A stretch of 54,173 nucleotides of DNA. Origin: Symbiodinium natans (taxonomy: Eukaryota > Sar > Dinophyceae > Suessiales > Symbiodiniaceae). Positions within the stretch are counted from its first letter, which is position 1; each line of letters begins with the position of its first letter. The notes below the pieces were generated by a model. That model did not search any database, was not told the DNA's origin, and was given only the letters and a program-made list of their open reading frames with translations. This document shows, piece by piece, positions 12,641 to 25,600 of the stretch. The DNA lies in assembly GCA_905221605.1 (NCBI GenBank), contig CAJNDS010000278.1:1-54173 (forward strand), written 5' to 3'. The position numbers and the translations under genes are program-made.

Positions 12641-15600
12641 CACTTTGAAGTAAGAGATAGACAAGTTGTTTCATAGCCTGAAGAGGGGCGAAGGGCTCTC
12701 TCATTTCCGATTACGAGGTAGAGGTGAGCTATCTCATTTCTTAGAAACATAGAGGAGATCTCATTTCCACGACAGAGACATCTTTCACTCAGGAGAGAAC
12801 GCAAGCTGTTTCATTTCCAAGAAAATAGAGGAGCTCTATCATGTCGTTAGAAGTGAGAAGCTCTGCACTAAAAGATAGAAGGCATCGATTCGTTTCCCTT
12901 TTTCTTTTGCTTATCAAAGGGTCTTTTCAGTTCGAACACAGGATTTCTTTCATGCCCTATAAGAAGGATCGAGGAGCTCTTTCATCTGAGAGATAGAAGA
13001 ACGCATTCATGAAGTATACACGAGCTCATTTCTCGTCAAGAGGCAGAGGCGTGCCCAGCTCTACCATTACCTAACTCTTACCTGAAATTTCTCTATCTCG
13101 CAATAGGTCATGAGAGACCTCCTTTTTCACGCTGCAGGAAATGAGAGAGTTCTCTTCTATGTCGATTTTCAGAAATAGCTTCGCAGCTTCTCTATCAATG
13201 AAGAGTTTTGAAGGCCACTCTGGGCCATTCTCTGTCCATCAAATGGGACATGACATAACGCATCACTCGCTATCGTTTACGTGATAGAGTTTCGCTATCT
13301 CTGAATAGGTCATCTGAAAGCTCCTCTGTATCTTTGCAGCAAGTGAAGGAGCTCCTTGCCTCTTCTGCAAGAGCCCTCCGCTTCCTATTTTGCAATGAGC
13401 AAGCTCTTTTATCTCCTCTGGTTCCTAATAGGTCATGAGCGGGCTTCCCTCTCTCCTTCTCTTTTAGGGGATAGAGGAGGTTTTTTCATGTTGCGTTAAC
13501 AGCTAGAGGACATCATTTATATCCATTCTGTCATTTCGTATGAGAAGATACAGGAGCTCATTCATCTCCTAGTCAGAGATTGAAGAACTCGTTCACAAGA
13601 GATATAGATATAAGAAATCTCTCATACAATGTATAAGAGCTCTCTCATGTCCTACCTAGTTCATTTGCCGTCACCAGCGCTCAGCTCTACCATTTCGTAT
13701 CTTTTATATGACATAGCTTCTCTATCTCGCAATAGGTCATGAGAGACCTCCTCTTTCTTTTGCAGGAAATGAGAGAGGTCTCTATCTACCTTTTGTGAAA
13801 GAGCTCCCTTTGTTCAATCACAAGAACTCATTCATAGAAGCTGTAAGAGCTCTCGAATGTACTTTCTTGTTAATTTCCCGTCGATAGGTAGAGGAGCTCA
13901 CAGCTCTACCACATCCTACCCTTTACATGGAAGAGGCTCCTCTATCTCGTAGCGGGTCAAGAAAGATTGCCTCTATCTCTTTGCAGAACATTAGAGAGTC
14001 CTCTACCTACCTCTTGTGAAAGAGCTCCTTCACCTCAAAATCAAATGCCACAACTCGTCTATCTTTCACTGGGACATGAGACAGCTCCATTGTGAATTTC
14101 TATTCAGAAATAGCTGCTTCTCTATCGATGAAGAAATCATGCGAGTAGCCGTTTATCGATGCATAAGAAATGACATAGCTCTTCTACCTTTTTGCGACAG
14201 ATCTCTTCTTTACCCGAAATGAAAGTTTGGAAGGCCATTCTCTATCCCTTGAATGGGGACACAACTCATCAGTCTCTATCGTTTACGTGAGAGAGTTTCG
14301 CTATCTCTGAACAGGTCATCTGAAAGCTCCTTTGTGTCTGCGCAGCAAGTGAAGGAGCTGCTTGCCTCTTCTGCAATAGCTCCTCCGCTTCCTATTTTGC
14401 AATGAGCAACCTCTTCTATCTCCTTTGGTTCCTATTTCTCGTTTGCCATCACTAGGCAGAGGAGCTCTCAGCTCTACCATGACCTATCTTTTACATGAAA
14501 GAGGCTTCTCTATCTCGTAACGGTTCATGGAGTCATGACAGATCTTCTCTATCTCTTTGCAAGAAAAGAGAGAGTGCTCTACCTACCTCGTGTGAAAGAG
14601 CTCCTCCACCTTGTGATCGAGAGTGACAGAACTCGTCTATCTTTCAATGGTGCATGAGCCAGGTTTTTTGTTTGTATTTGAGAAAAAGCTTGTCTACCCG
14701 TGATATAATAAGAAATGAATAGCTCTTCTACCTTTCTGTGACAGATCTCTCCTTTATTCGAAATGAAAGTCTGGAAGGCCATTCTCTATCCCTGAAATGG
14801 GGCATGACATAACTTTTCAATCTCTATCGTTTACGTGATCGAGTTTCGCTATCTCTGAATAGGTCATCTGAAAGCTCCTCTGTATCTTTGCAGCAAGTGA
14901 AGGAGCTCCTTGCCTCTTCTGCAAGAGCCCTCCGCTTCCTCTTTTGCAATGAGCAAGCTCTTTATCTCCTCTGTTTCCTAACAGGTCATGAGACAGCTCA
15001 TTTCCACACTGTCATTTCGTATGCGAAGACACAGGAGCTCATTCATTTTCTATTCAGAGATTGAAGAACTCATTCATAAGAAATGTATGAAAGTTCTCTC
15101 ATGTCCTATCTAACTGATTTCCCGTCACTAGGCAGAGGAGTCCTCAGCTCTACCATTTCTTATCTTTATATGACATAGCTTCTCTATCTCGCAATAATCA
15201 GGTCGTGAGAGACCTCCTCTTTCTTTTACAGGAAATGAGAGAGGTCTCTATCTACCCTTTGTGAAAGAGCTCCCTTTGTTCACTGGCAAGAACTCATTCA
15301 TGAAAGCTATAAGAGTTCCCGTCGATAGGTAAAGGAGCTCACAGCTCTTCTATATCTTACCCTTTACATGAAAGAGGCTCTCTATCTCGTAGCGGGTCAT
15401 GAAAGATCGTCTCTATCTCTTTGCCGGACATGAGAGTCCTCTACCTACCTCTTGTGAAAGAGCTCCCCCACCTCGTAACGTACAAAGACAGAACTCGTCT
15501 ATCTTTCAATGGGACATGATCCGTCTCTTTGGTTTTGGTTGAGAAAAGCTTCTCTATCCATGAAGCAAACATGAGAGAAGCCGATTGTCTCTAGGCTGCT

Positions 15601-17760
15601 TATCGCTTCGTAGGAAATGACATAGCTCTTTTACCTTTTTGCGAGAGATCAACCCTAATTGAAGGTTTCGAAGGCCTATCCCTGAAATGGAGCGTCGCAT
15701 AACTCATCAGTCTCTCTCGCTTACGTGAGACAGCATTTATTCTATTTCGTAACAGGTCATCTAAACGCTCTTCTATGCGTTTGTAGAAGTAAAAGAGCTC
15801 CTTGCCTCTTGTGCAAAAGCTCCTCCGCATCCTAAAGAGCAATGAGCAAGCTCTTCTATCTCCTCTCTCTTGAATAGGTCATGAGAGGGCTCCCCTCCCT
15901 CTGGTTGAGGGAATGACAGAGCTCCTCCGCCCCTTACGAAAGAGCCTTTCTCCTGCTTGAAAAGCTGCGGGCGGGTGCTCTGGCGCCTCGTAGGTTTGGG
16001 AGGGCTCCTTTTCACATCTTTATCTTTCCGACTCCGAGATATAGGAGCTCATTTTTTCGAAAGTGGTAGCAGAGATCTCTCATTTCCAAGAGATCTTTGT
16101 CACTCAGGGAGAAAGCAAGGTTTTGATTTCAAAGAAATGGAGGAGCTCTTTCATGTCCCATTAAGAGTGTGGAGCGCTCTCATTACGCATGAAAAGATTG
16201 ATGACATGGATTCGTTACCATTCTTTAACTTTTCTCGAAGGGTCTTTTCTTTTCATATGCAGGATCTCTTTCATTTCCTATGAGAAGATAGAGGAGCTCT
16301 TTCATCTCAAAGATAGAAGAATGCATTCATAAACGGTATAAGAGCTCTCCCATGAACTATATCTCATCGTAGGGGGCATAGGAGTCTTAGGGGGCTCAGG
16401 ATTCGCGTGCAGGGTGTAGGGTTTATAGGGCTACGGGAATTTAATGGAGGGTGTATTTGTGTAGTCTGCCTATTACCGTAACAAACCCGTGACATAACCC
16501 AGAGCCATTACTTGCAAGACTGCTTCTTGAAAGCAAGAGCGCTAGTGTCTAACCATTGTACATTCCTACATGAGATACCCCACCACATCTTGAAAACACC
16601 TCTTTCTCCAAGGGTTTACTGGGGCATTAAGGAACAAGAACGTGATGGTTTCAGCACCAAAGTAAGGGAATAGCAAAGGGTTTCCAGGGAAAACTTCCCT
16701 GATGCAACCGGTCTCTATCTCACAAGAGGTCATGAGAGACCTCCTGTATCACATTGCAGGAATGAGAGAGTTCTCCACCATGTTTGTTTTCCGAAATAGC
16801 TTCTCTATCAATGAAGAGTTTTGAAGGTCGCCCTGGGCCATTCTCTGTCCGATAAATGAGACATGACATAACTCATTAGTCTCTATTAAGAGAGTCTCTA
16901 TCTCTACGTGATCGAGTTTCGCTATCTCTGAATATACGTCGTCTGAAAGCTCCTCTGTGTCTTTGTAGCAAGTGAAGGAGCTCCTTGCCTCTTCTGCAAG
17001 TGCTCCTCCGCTTCCCCTTTTGCAATGAGCAAGCTCTTCTATCTCCTCTGGTTCCTAACAGGTCATGACTTCTGCAAGAGCTCCTCCTCTTGATATTTTG
17101 CAATGAGCAAGCTCTTCTATCTCCTAATAGGTCAGAGAGGGCTTCCCTCTCTCCCACTCTTGTAGGGGATAGAGGAGCTTTTTCTTGATGCGTTAAAAGC
17201 TCGAGGGCATCGTTCATTTCCTGTCTGTCATTACGTATGAGAAGAGACAGGAGCTCATTCATCTCCTAATCAGAGATTGAAGAACTCCTTCAGGAGAGCT
17301 CTCTCATATCCTATCCTTTTGGTTCCCCGTCACTAGGTCCCTAGGTAGAGGAGCTCTCAGCGTCTCAGCTCTACCGTTTGCTACCTTCTACGTGGCAGAG
17401 CTTCTTTATCTCGCAATAGGTCATGAAAGACTTTCCAGCAAATGAGAGAGTTCTCTACTTTACCGCTTGCGAAAGAGCTCCCCTTTTTCAATGACAAGAA
17501 TTCACTCATACAAGCTACAAGAGCACTCTAATGTCCTGTCTTGCTCATTTCCCGTCAATGGGTAGACGAGCTCGCAGCTCTACCGTTTCCTACCCTTTAC
17601 ATGAAAGAGGCTCCTCTATCTCGTAGCGGGTCATGAAAGATCGTCTCTATCTCTTTGCCGGACATGAGAAAGTCCTCTACCTACCTCTTGTGAAAGAGCT
17701 CCCCCACCTCGCAACGTACAAAGACACAACTCGTCTATCTTTCAATGGGACGTGATTCTC
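12640..17760. repeat. GAGCTC-rich degenerate satellite, copy 1
   Basis: Five kilobases of non-coding repeat built from short motifs (gaggagctc, ctctatctc, aggtcatgagag, gtgaaagagctcc, tttgcagcaagtgaaggag). A longer module beginning gaaggccattctctatcc and running through gtttcgctatctctgaa to tgcaatgagcaagctc recurs near 13207, 14240, 14778 and 16830, with a more diverged copy near 15660. That gives a higher-order spacing of about 0.55-1.2 kb. Stop-free runs inside it are short and repeat with the satellite. Confidence 0.8.
16430..16715. repeat. Dispersed ~280-bp element, copy a
   Basis: A segment starting at gagggtgtattt and ending at aacttccctga resembles 18735-19070, with clear divergence. 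Shared blocks include gcaagactgcttcttgaaa-like sequence and caccaaagtaagggaatag-like sequence. Both copies recur in the duplicated block near 32400 and 34705. Confidence 0.65.
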
Positions 17761-17774
17761 CTTTGCTTTTGGTA

Positions 17775-18190
17775 AGCCCGAACGACTACCGGAATTAACT
17801 TCTTGCATTTCTTGTTTTTCTCACAGACAGGAAGAAGTTACGGAAATTAATGAATTGTGAATTTCTTTAATTTGTTTTCATTAATCTCGCAAGCCCGAAC
17901 AGCTGCCGGAATTAGTTTCATGAATTTCATTAATTTCTTTAATTTCTTTGATTTCTTTATTGTTTGAATTTCTGAAAACCTTTAATTTCTTTAACTCCCT
18001 CAATTTCTTGAATTTCTTTACTTTCTGTAATTTCGTTTAATTAGTCTCGCAAGCCCGAACGGCTGCCTGAATTAATTTCTTTAATTTCTTTTTTATTTCT
18101 TTAATTTCTTTAATTTCTCACAGAGAGACCCAGAAATTAAAGAAATTAATGAAATTAATTGGGGGAGCCCACCCGGCTCACGGGACTAAT
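17775..18190. repeat. Founder-like foldback units of the AATTAAAG satellite
   Basis: Three diverged copies of cgcaagcccgaacggctgcc-type arms are separated by T-rich tttctttaa runs. The last one (about 18045-18190) has both the left arm and the inverted right arm (ggctcacgggacta). Confidence 0.7.
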
Positions 18191-18199
18191 TTAAACTAG

Positions 18200-18440
18200 A
18201 AGACGATTGGCCCGAAAGCATCGATTTGCGGTGCGTTGAGTCTATGCACTTGACTCTGTGCGCTCGAACTGTATGCACTTGGACAAGTGTATGCACTTAA
18301 GTGTATGCACTTATATGGTTGCATACTCACTTGTATACTGCACTTGTATACTGGACGTGTATGCACTCGAACTGCATGGCACTCAAGTGTGTTGAGTTGA
18401 ATGCCATGCACTTGTGGTCAACTCTATACACTTCATTGGC
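18200..18440. repeat. tatgcacttg-type short tandem repeats
   Basis: Degenerate 10-20-bp units (tatgcactt, tgtatactg, actcgaactg) make open frames on both strands at once, which argues against coding. Duplicated at 34168-34408. Confidence 0.7.
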
Positions 18441-18734
18441 ATTCAATAGATCTGAAGTAAACGGACTTGAACTGTATGAACTTCACTTGCTGTCTGCTTG
18501 CTCTGCGAAATTGTTTAGGGAGTAAGGGGGCTTCGACAGCTTAGGGAGCTTACGGGACTTAAGGAGGCTTGGCGGGCTCAGGGGGCCTGGGGAGCTTCGG
18601 GGCCTTAGGAAGTGTAGGGGGCTTGGGAGTCTTAGAGAACTTGGGATTCTTAGAGGGCCTGGAGGCCGTAGGAGTCTTTGAGCGTTTAGGGTTTAGGGTT
18701 TAGAGTTTAGGGTTCAGGGTTTAGGGGAAATGGT

Positions 18735-19070
18735 TTGTTTAGAGAGGGTGTATTTACATCGTCTGCCTATGAACGTAGCAAACTCGTGACACACATTACT
18801 TGCAAAACAGCTTCTTGAAAATTAGAGCGCTAGTACCAAGCCATTGTACACACAACTATATGAAAAATCCTTCCTACATCTTGAAGGCGTCCCTTTCTTT
18901 AAGGGATGACTGGGGAAATTAAGGGAAAGAAAGGGCGATGGTTTCAGCACGAAAGTAAGGGAATAGAAAAGGGAACGCGGTACAGATACACGAAGCCTTA
19001 AAGGGATTCGAGGGGAAATTCTAGCACTACACAGGGGTTTCAAGGGAAAACTTCCCTGAAACAATCGGGG
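18735..19070. repeat. Dispersed ~280-bp element, copy b
   Basis: Diverged second copy of the element at 16430-16715, preceded by a short TTTAGGG tract (about 18690-18725). Confidence 0.65.
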
Positions 19071-19094
19071 CCAAAAAAAAGCGCAACAGGGAAA

Positions 19095-20545
19095 CATCAG
19101 GGAAATTTTATTAAAGAAATTAATGAAATTAATGAAATTAAAGAAATTAACTAATTTCTTTAATTTCTTTAATTTCGCACAGAGAGGCCCAGAAATTAAA
19201 GAAATTAATGAAATTGATTAATTTCTTTAATTTCTTTAATTTCTCACAGAGAGGCCCAGAAATTAAAGAAATTAAGAAATTAATTAATTTCAAGAGAGGC
19301 CCAGAATTTAAAGAAATTAAAGAAATTAATTAATTTCATTAATTTCTTTAATTTCTTTAATTTCATTAATTTCTTTTAACTAGTCTCGCAAGCCCGAAGG
19401 GCTACCGGAATTAATTTCTTTAATTTCTTTAATTTCTCACAGAGAGGCCCAGAAATTAAAGAAATTAATTGGGGTAGCCCCCCCGGCTCACGGGACTAAT
19501 TAAAATAAATTAAAGAAATTAATGAAATTAATGAAATTAAAGAAATTAATTAATTTCTTTAATTTCTTTAATTTCGCACAGAGAGGGCCAGAAATTAAAG
19601 AAATTAATGAAATTAATTAATTTCTTTAATTTCTTTAATTTCTCACAGAGAGGCCCAGAAATTAAAGAAATTAATGAAATTAATTAATTTCTTTAATTTC
19701 TTTAATTTCTCACAGAGAGGCCCAGAAATTAAAGAAATTAAAGAAATTAATTAATTTCATTAATTTCTTTAATTTCTTTAATTTCTTTTTCTTTTAATTA
19801 GTCTCGCAAGCCCGAAGGGCTACCGAATTAATTTCTTTAATTTCTTTAATTTCTCACAGAGAGGCCCAGAAATTAAAGAAATTAAAGAAATTAATTGGGG
19901 TAGCCCCCCCGGCTCACGGGACTAATTAAAATAAATTAAAGAAATTAATGAAATTAATGAAATTCAAGAAATAATTAATTTCTTTAATTTCTTTAATTTC
20001 GCACAGAGAGGCCCAGAAATTAAAGAAATTAATGAAATTAATTAATTTCTTTAATTTCTTTAATTTCTCACAGGGAGGCCCAGAAATTAAAGAAATTAAT
20101 GAAATTAATTAATTTCTTCAATTTCTTTATTTTCTCACAGAGAGGCCCAGAAATTAAAGAAATTAAAGAAATTAATTAATTTCATTAATTTCGTTAATTT
20201 CTTTAATTTCATTAATTTCTTTTAATTAGTCTCGCAAGCCCGAAGGGCTACCGGAATTAATTTCTTTAATTTCTTTAATTTCTCACAGAGAGGCCCAGAA
20301 ATTAAAGAAATTAAAGAAATTAATTGGGGGAGCCCCCCCGGCTCACGGGACTAATTAAAATAAATTAAAGAAATTAATGAAATTAAAGAAATTAATTAAT
20401 TTAATTAATTTCTTTAATTTCGCACAGAGAGGCCCAGAAATTAAAGAAATTAATGAAATTAATTAATTTCTTTAATTTCATTTATTTCCCTAAGAGAGCC
20501 CCAGAAATTAAAGAAATTAATAGGTAAATAAATTAAATTCCTCAT
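19095..20545. repeat. AATTAAAG foldback satellite array, copy 1 (3 higher-order units)
   Basis: Basic cores (cacagagaggcccag flanked by mirrored aaattaaagaaatt / tttctttaattt arms) repeat about every 85 bp. Higher-order units of roughly 420 bp are marked by cgcaagcccgaagggctacc at about 19386, 19806 and 20231. Each such left arm has an inverted partner about 100 bp downstream, so each unit can fold into a long hairpin. Non-coding. Confidence 0.9.
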
Positions 20546-20589
20546 ACAAGTGATATACGTGAAATGGACCCAAAAGGTCCCTCTCACAT

Positions 20590-20660
20590 ATATATATATA
20601 TATATAGATATATATAATATAATATAATAGTATAATATATATATGTATATGTGCATCGTT
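20590..20660. repeat. TA microsatellite
   Basis: tatata/tataat run directly after the satellite. Here copy 1 and copy 2 of the duplicated block diverge. Confidence 0.9.
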
Positions 20661-21268
20661 TGTGTAAGGCTGAGGCCATGCCAGGGCCTTGAAGAGGCAA
20701 AGCCCAAGGAGAGCCCCCAGCTTCCGCAGAGGAAAACCCTGGAAGACTTGCCGGCCCTGGCCCCCAGAGGCAAAAGCGTGTGGGAAATTCTTCTCAGAAG
20801 TGCCTCCTTCTCAGAGGGGCCTTCGTCACTTGCACTTGCACTTAGCGGCTCGGCTCGGCCATGGGGGCGACACAGGACTGCGGAGACAAGGGCCTTGGAG
20901 GCCCCGGGACACTTCTTTTTTAAGGTCCCCAAGAGGCAAACAGCACGTTCTCGCGAGAAGGATTTGGAGGAATACCTGTAGCAGTCGCTTGCAGTGACCT
21001 TCATGTCTACAGCCCATGACCTGCAAAGCATATGTAAATCGTGAACTTCCCAAGCAACCTTCTTGGTTCAAGAGTTTTCCTAGTGGCGAAGTGTTCCGGA
21101 ACGAAGTGCCCTACAAGTACCTCTGCAGGTGCTACGCAGAGATTCGACGTTAATCCAGACGTCATTGATGCATATTGGTGCCTACGATGCAACCCTAAAC
21201 CCTATACGTTCTCGGGCTCAAGACGTGGCGACACAAGCGTGCCATCACAGATGTTTTCAAAAAAAAAC

Positions 21269-22574
21269 ATGCCGTGGAGTGTTCGGGCACCCTTCATTTG
21301 CTCATCGTTGCTCCTTCCTCTGCTTATTGGGCGGCTTACCGTTGCAGACGGTGCACAGACATGCTTGCCGGAGGCGCTGCCGGAAAACCAACGGTCAAAC
21401 ATCACAGTCGAAGGCATTTCGATGCCTATCGGCATAACGTCAGGCGACTGGGATGCAAACATCATCATTAACGAGATCGCTGGCATCGTGGTGTCCGAGG
21501 TACTTGGCTATAACTATCGCTTAGGGCTGGAAATTCATTCCCTGAATCGCTTATTGCGACTGGCCGGTTGCGCGAACCCCGACAGCTGCACAACGCCTTC
21601 GTCTTACCACATCGCCATGGAAATCTATACGCCTGCTGCGGCGTTAAGCGAGTTTACTTCTGTTGCAAGCCAGATGGGTGATGCGGCTCCGCAGAACGTT
21701 GGCAGTATTGGGTATCCGGGAACTGAGGGGATTTTCGTTTTCGAAGAACGGCGACAGGCGTATCGGGCGGATACCGGCTTGGATTTAGCCTATTACTTCT
21801 CTTACAATGCTTCCTGGTTCCATCCAGAGAACTACCTGGCAACTGTAAGCCAAGTGGATCTGGATCATCTTCTTCCTTGTGGCCAAAGTGTGGACATAGC
21901 ATGGCCCGCCATAGGACAGCAGTACCTCAATGCCACAGGTGATGCTGACGGCGTGGAGAATCGGCAGGGCAAGTGGTATCTGAAATGTTGGCACGACAAA
22001 TGGTGGCCAGCGCCAGCGTGCAGATCCAACGTTTCGAACTGCGTTGCCATTGTAACTGGCGATGGTGCTTGGGGGATGCGGACTCATGTGCAGCTGGCTG
22101 CTTTTCACAACATGCCAGTTGCCTTCGCCTCGGCCGTGAACTTCGATGCTTACGCGAGCGTGACTCGGACGCTCAAGTCGCTGGCATTCTGGTGGTCTCC
22201 CGACACGACGTTTTCCGACCTCCAACTTGCTCGCGTGGTCTTCCCCCAGTACGACGAAGCCGAGCATGAGCAGGGCATCTTCAAGACCGTAGACAATGTA
22301 GAACCCTTGCAGAATTGGATCGCCGCTGAGTTGCTGAACGTGGCCCAACGAGCCGTCCGTTTTGTCCAAGGCTTCCGCATGAGCGAAAGCGATCTCAACG
22401 AGCTCCTGCGGACCCATGTGCAGTCAGGCAGAGATGCCATCAGAGATGCACGTGGCTCTGCTTGTGCCTGGATTCTGACACACAGAGACCAGTGGAGCAG
22501 CTGGGTACCAAGCCAGACGGATTGCACAGTGGGCCAAGGCCTGGCGGATGCACAAGGGAACTTTGTGGCAGCAC
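21269..22574 (+). CDS. Receptor-like membrane protein, exon 1: signal peptide plus periplasmic-binding-protein-like domain
   Basis: First exon of a plus-strand gene nested in the permease intron. I start at ATG 21269 because it opens a good signal peptide (SSLLLPLLIGRLTVADGA). The same frame is open upstream to 21041, but that part is not signal-like. The following ~400 residues resemble the substrate-binding domain of glycine betaine/choline ABC transporters (OpuAC/ProX type): WDANIIINEIAGIVVSEVLGY near the start, TRTLKSLAFWWSPDT in the second half, ACAWILTHRDQWSSWVP near the end. There is no ABC ATPase here, so the domain is probably an extracellular ligand-binding or sensing module (inference). 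The exon ends at a GA donor, CAC|GATC; the next exon starts GATC, and the frame continues. Reading on instead would hit TAG at 22580. Confidence 0.72.
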
Positions 22575-22675
22575 GATCCTAGGTAGGTCTTTGGGATATT
22601 TTATCATTTCCCTTGTTGGGTTTAAGAGGATCATCTTTTTTGAAGTTTTTTCAGAGGGGTTAAAGGCCATCCGAG

Positions 22676-25600
22676 GATCTGACGCGAAGGACTGTGTCAC
22701 TTGCCCACCCGGACGGGCGTCGGAGAGATCGGCGAGTACGTTCACCTGCTCCCTTTGCCCGGTGGGCTCCTTCCAGACTCTGGGTTGTGCTTTTGGGACA
22801 TGTGTATTCTCCTCTGTAAGGGAGCTTGTTCAAAGGATTTCAACCTAAACCCTAAACCCTAAACCCTAAACCCTAAACCCTAAACCCTAAACCGTAGGGT
22901 TTCAAAAGCACTCAGGGATTCCTATGGAGCTTCCTTCTGCAGCGACTGTGAGCTTGGTACCATGGCTGCGGCGCGGGGCTCCACGCAATGCACCTTATGC
23001 AGGCCCTTTGACAATTGCTTAGTAGTAGAGTAGGCAACCTTTAACCTTTTTGGGGTTATTCTAATCCCTATAACATCCCAAAGGTTAACCTTTAATTCCC
23101 CCAGGGTACTGGACAACTAAGATTGGGGCATTCACGCGGATGTCGCATGTTGCTCAGGGCAATGTCCAAGAAAAAAGCTCCTCCCGCTAAACACCTCGGC
23201 TCTTCACCTTCTTTGCAAGCATGATGTCACCCATGCTCTTTACTTCTGGACGCTTCTGAGTGCAGGCTCGGTGAGTTCGCCAACTCCTCTGCTATGAGCT
23301 TTTGCTTCTCTTGCAGTGCTGGAACAGAGCAGGAGGGGATGTGGACCACCAGCAGAGAAACTTGGGTGCTGAGTGGGGGGGGGGGCTACAAACCGCCAAG
23401 GGCCCAGAACCAGACACTGTTACAGAGTTTCGCTCACATCGGAAACCGAGCAAAGCCTTACACGCCAAGCCCCCAGGCCCCAAACCTCAGAACCCTGAAG
23501 TGCCTCCAAGGAAGTCGATTCTGGAAGGCACGTCATCGAGGTTCAAGGAGCTTTCTTGGTTTTAGCTTTCGGGGTTTCGGGTTTTTGCGGGGGCGAGTTT
23601 GAGGAGTTTCGGGGATGAACCCCTGTGCCCTGAAGGTTCGTCTCCGGCTGGTTTCAGTGTCTTGTGGTCCTCGACCCGGACATACATCTTCAAGTCAAAA
23701 CCCTAAGCACCCTAAACTGAACTCTAAACCCTTAATCCTAAATCGAAACATACTCTCTCAAGCTTCCACTGGACTTGCTCTCCTGGCACTGGGGGGGACT
23801 CAAGCCCTAGACCTGAAGCCTCCGAACCTGAGACATTACTCGAGGGATGGGAAGATTTGTTAAGTCGGTTTACTTGCAACCTACTACGTCCCAGATCTGC
23901 CAAAACCGAAGCCCTGAAGCCCTTAGACCAAAAGAACCCAACTCCTAAGCTCAAAAACCTTGAGCCCCCCGCCCCCAAAGAAATCTGCAGGGAGGGTTGA
24001 TGGCGTATTGGGGGACTGGAGATTAAGACCTCCGCACAAAAAAGGCTCGCCCTCGAAAACCCCGAACCCCAAAGCCACTCAAAGCCTCCGCAACCCCAAA
24101 AAAGATAACCCCTCAAGTCTTTCAAGTCTTTGAGGCAGCCCAAGGTCCATTCTTTGCAATTGGCACCCTGAACCGAAGAAAAGGCTTTGAAAACCGTATT
24201 GAAAGGCCCCCCAAGTTATACACGCAAGAAGCCCCTCTAGGAGCCACCTCTGGGAGCCTCTGCACTTGTGTTGCGGGCCGTTTCCTCTGGCAAGGCTCAG
24301 CGACGAGCGCTTTTTTTCTGATGTCTTCTGAGTTCAGGGATTTAGGGTCTAGGGTGTAGGGTCTAGGGTTTAGGGTTATGTTTGGGGTTTAGGGCTTCGG
24401 TTCTTAGAGGCCAGGGTCGAGGGTTGTTCAGGGCTTACGCTTGTTAAGAGGGTTTGGAAATCTGTCGGTATGCTTCTTGGCGGGATCATGACGGGAAGTA
24501 GGTTTTGGGGTTGGGCAACGCCCGCAATTGTCTGATTGATATATAGTAGTTAAGTTGGGACCCGAAGCCAACGAGCTCCTGTAGAATGTGTTCTGGTGTT
24601 CATGTTGTTCGATTGCTCGCAGCAACCGTGTCGGCATCTCACATGCCAATGTTACTTTTTCAGCTTGGGCATGCGCCTGGGATGGGCTTGGGCAGCTTTT
24701 GGGGGGGGGGGGGGGGTGGGGATGACGCGTCAGCGTTTTTCCACGGGGCAGTCTCTGGGGGTGAGGGGTGGCATATCGGCGTAGTTCCCTTCTGCGGGGC
24801 TCGCGAACGCATTGGCGTATCGATGCTTTTTGGCGCTGCAACTTTGCCCTATAAACTCTAAACCGTGCGATTTGCCTCGTGTTCCTAATCGAGCTTTCGG
24901 CACTGAGGGACGCAGTGGGACGGAGTGGTCCGACCTTAAGTTGGGCCAGATCCCACAAACCCTGAAGCCTAAGCCCTTAGCAAAGCCCTAAGCCCAACAC
25001 TAACCTCGACCCCTCACCAAAACACGTTTTGTCTTGCAAGGTTCTTGCAAGCTCTGCCCGCGCGGCAGCCACTGCCCGGGCTCGAACGAATTGGTACTTC
25101 TAGCCGGGTATTTCTCCTCGGCTCAGGTGCCTCGGAATTGCAAAGGGCCCTCAGACCTTCAGAGAAGGTGCGCAGTGTTTTGGGGCTTGTTACTGAAGCG
25201 TTTGCCCGTGAGGCACCCGGAGATGTCTACGAATGTGAGGAACATCTTTGCCCAGGTGGGCATCCGGGGACCTGCTCCGATGGCCGCGACAATGAATCTA
25301 GGAAGCAATGTGGAGGAAGCTTACTTTTTGTTGCCTTTGTCATAGAACTTGGACCTCCGCTCCGAAGGGGCGAAGGGGAGGAGGAGGAAGAAGCGGAGCA
25401 CAGATCGCAACAAGCAGCGTAACATGTAGTAGATGGTGGAGGCGTAAGCAGCACCTAGGCGATGCGTGGTCTTTTTGGGGCAGCAAGTAGCAACCGGTAA
25501 GTCAGCCGGAAGAAGTACAAGCGCCAGTCGCTGTCGTCGTTACACCGTCGAACCCACGATCATCGCTTCTGGAGTGTTGGTCAGTATGTTGCTGCTGTAG

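Noticed and set aside
13207-18525. Several 60-128-residue open frames, many repeated at 29-35 kb
   Set aside because: They lie in satellite DNA, occur on both strands and recur because the satellite is duplicated; no family signature.
20459-21031. 190-residue minus-strand open frame and overlapping plus-strand frames of about 100 residues
   Set aside because: It starts from the satellite and TA repeat, overlaps frames on the other strand, and has no recognisable domain. A small gene upstream of the receptor-like gene cannot be excluded.
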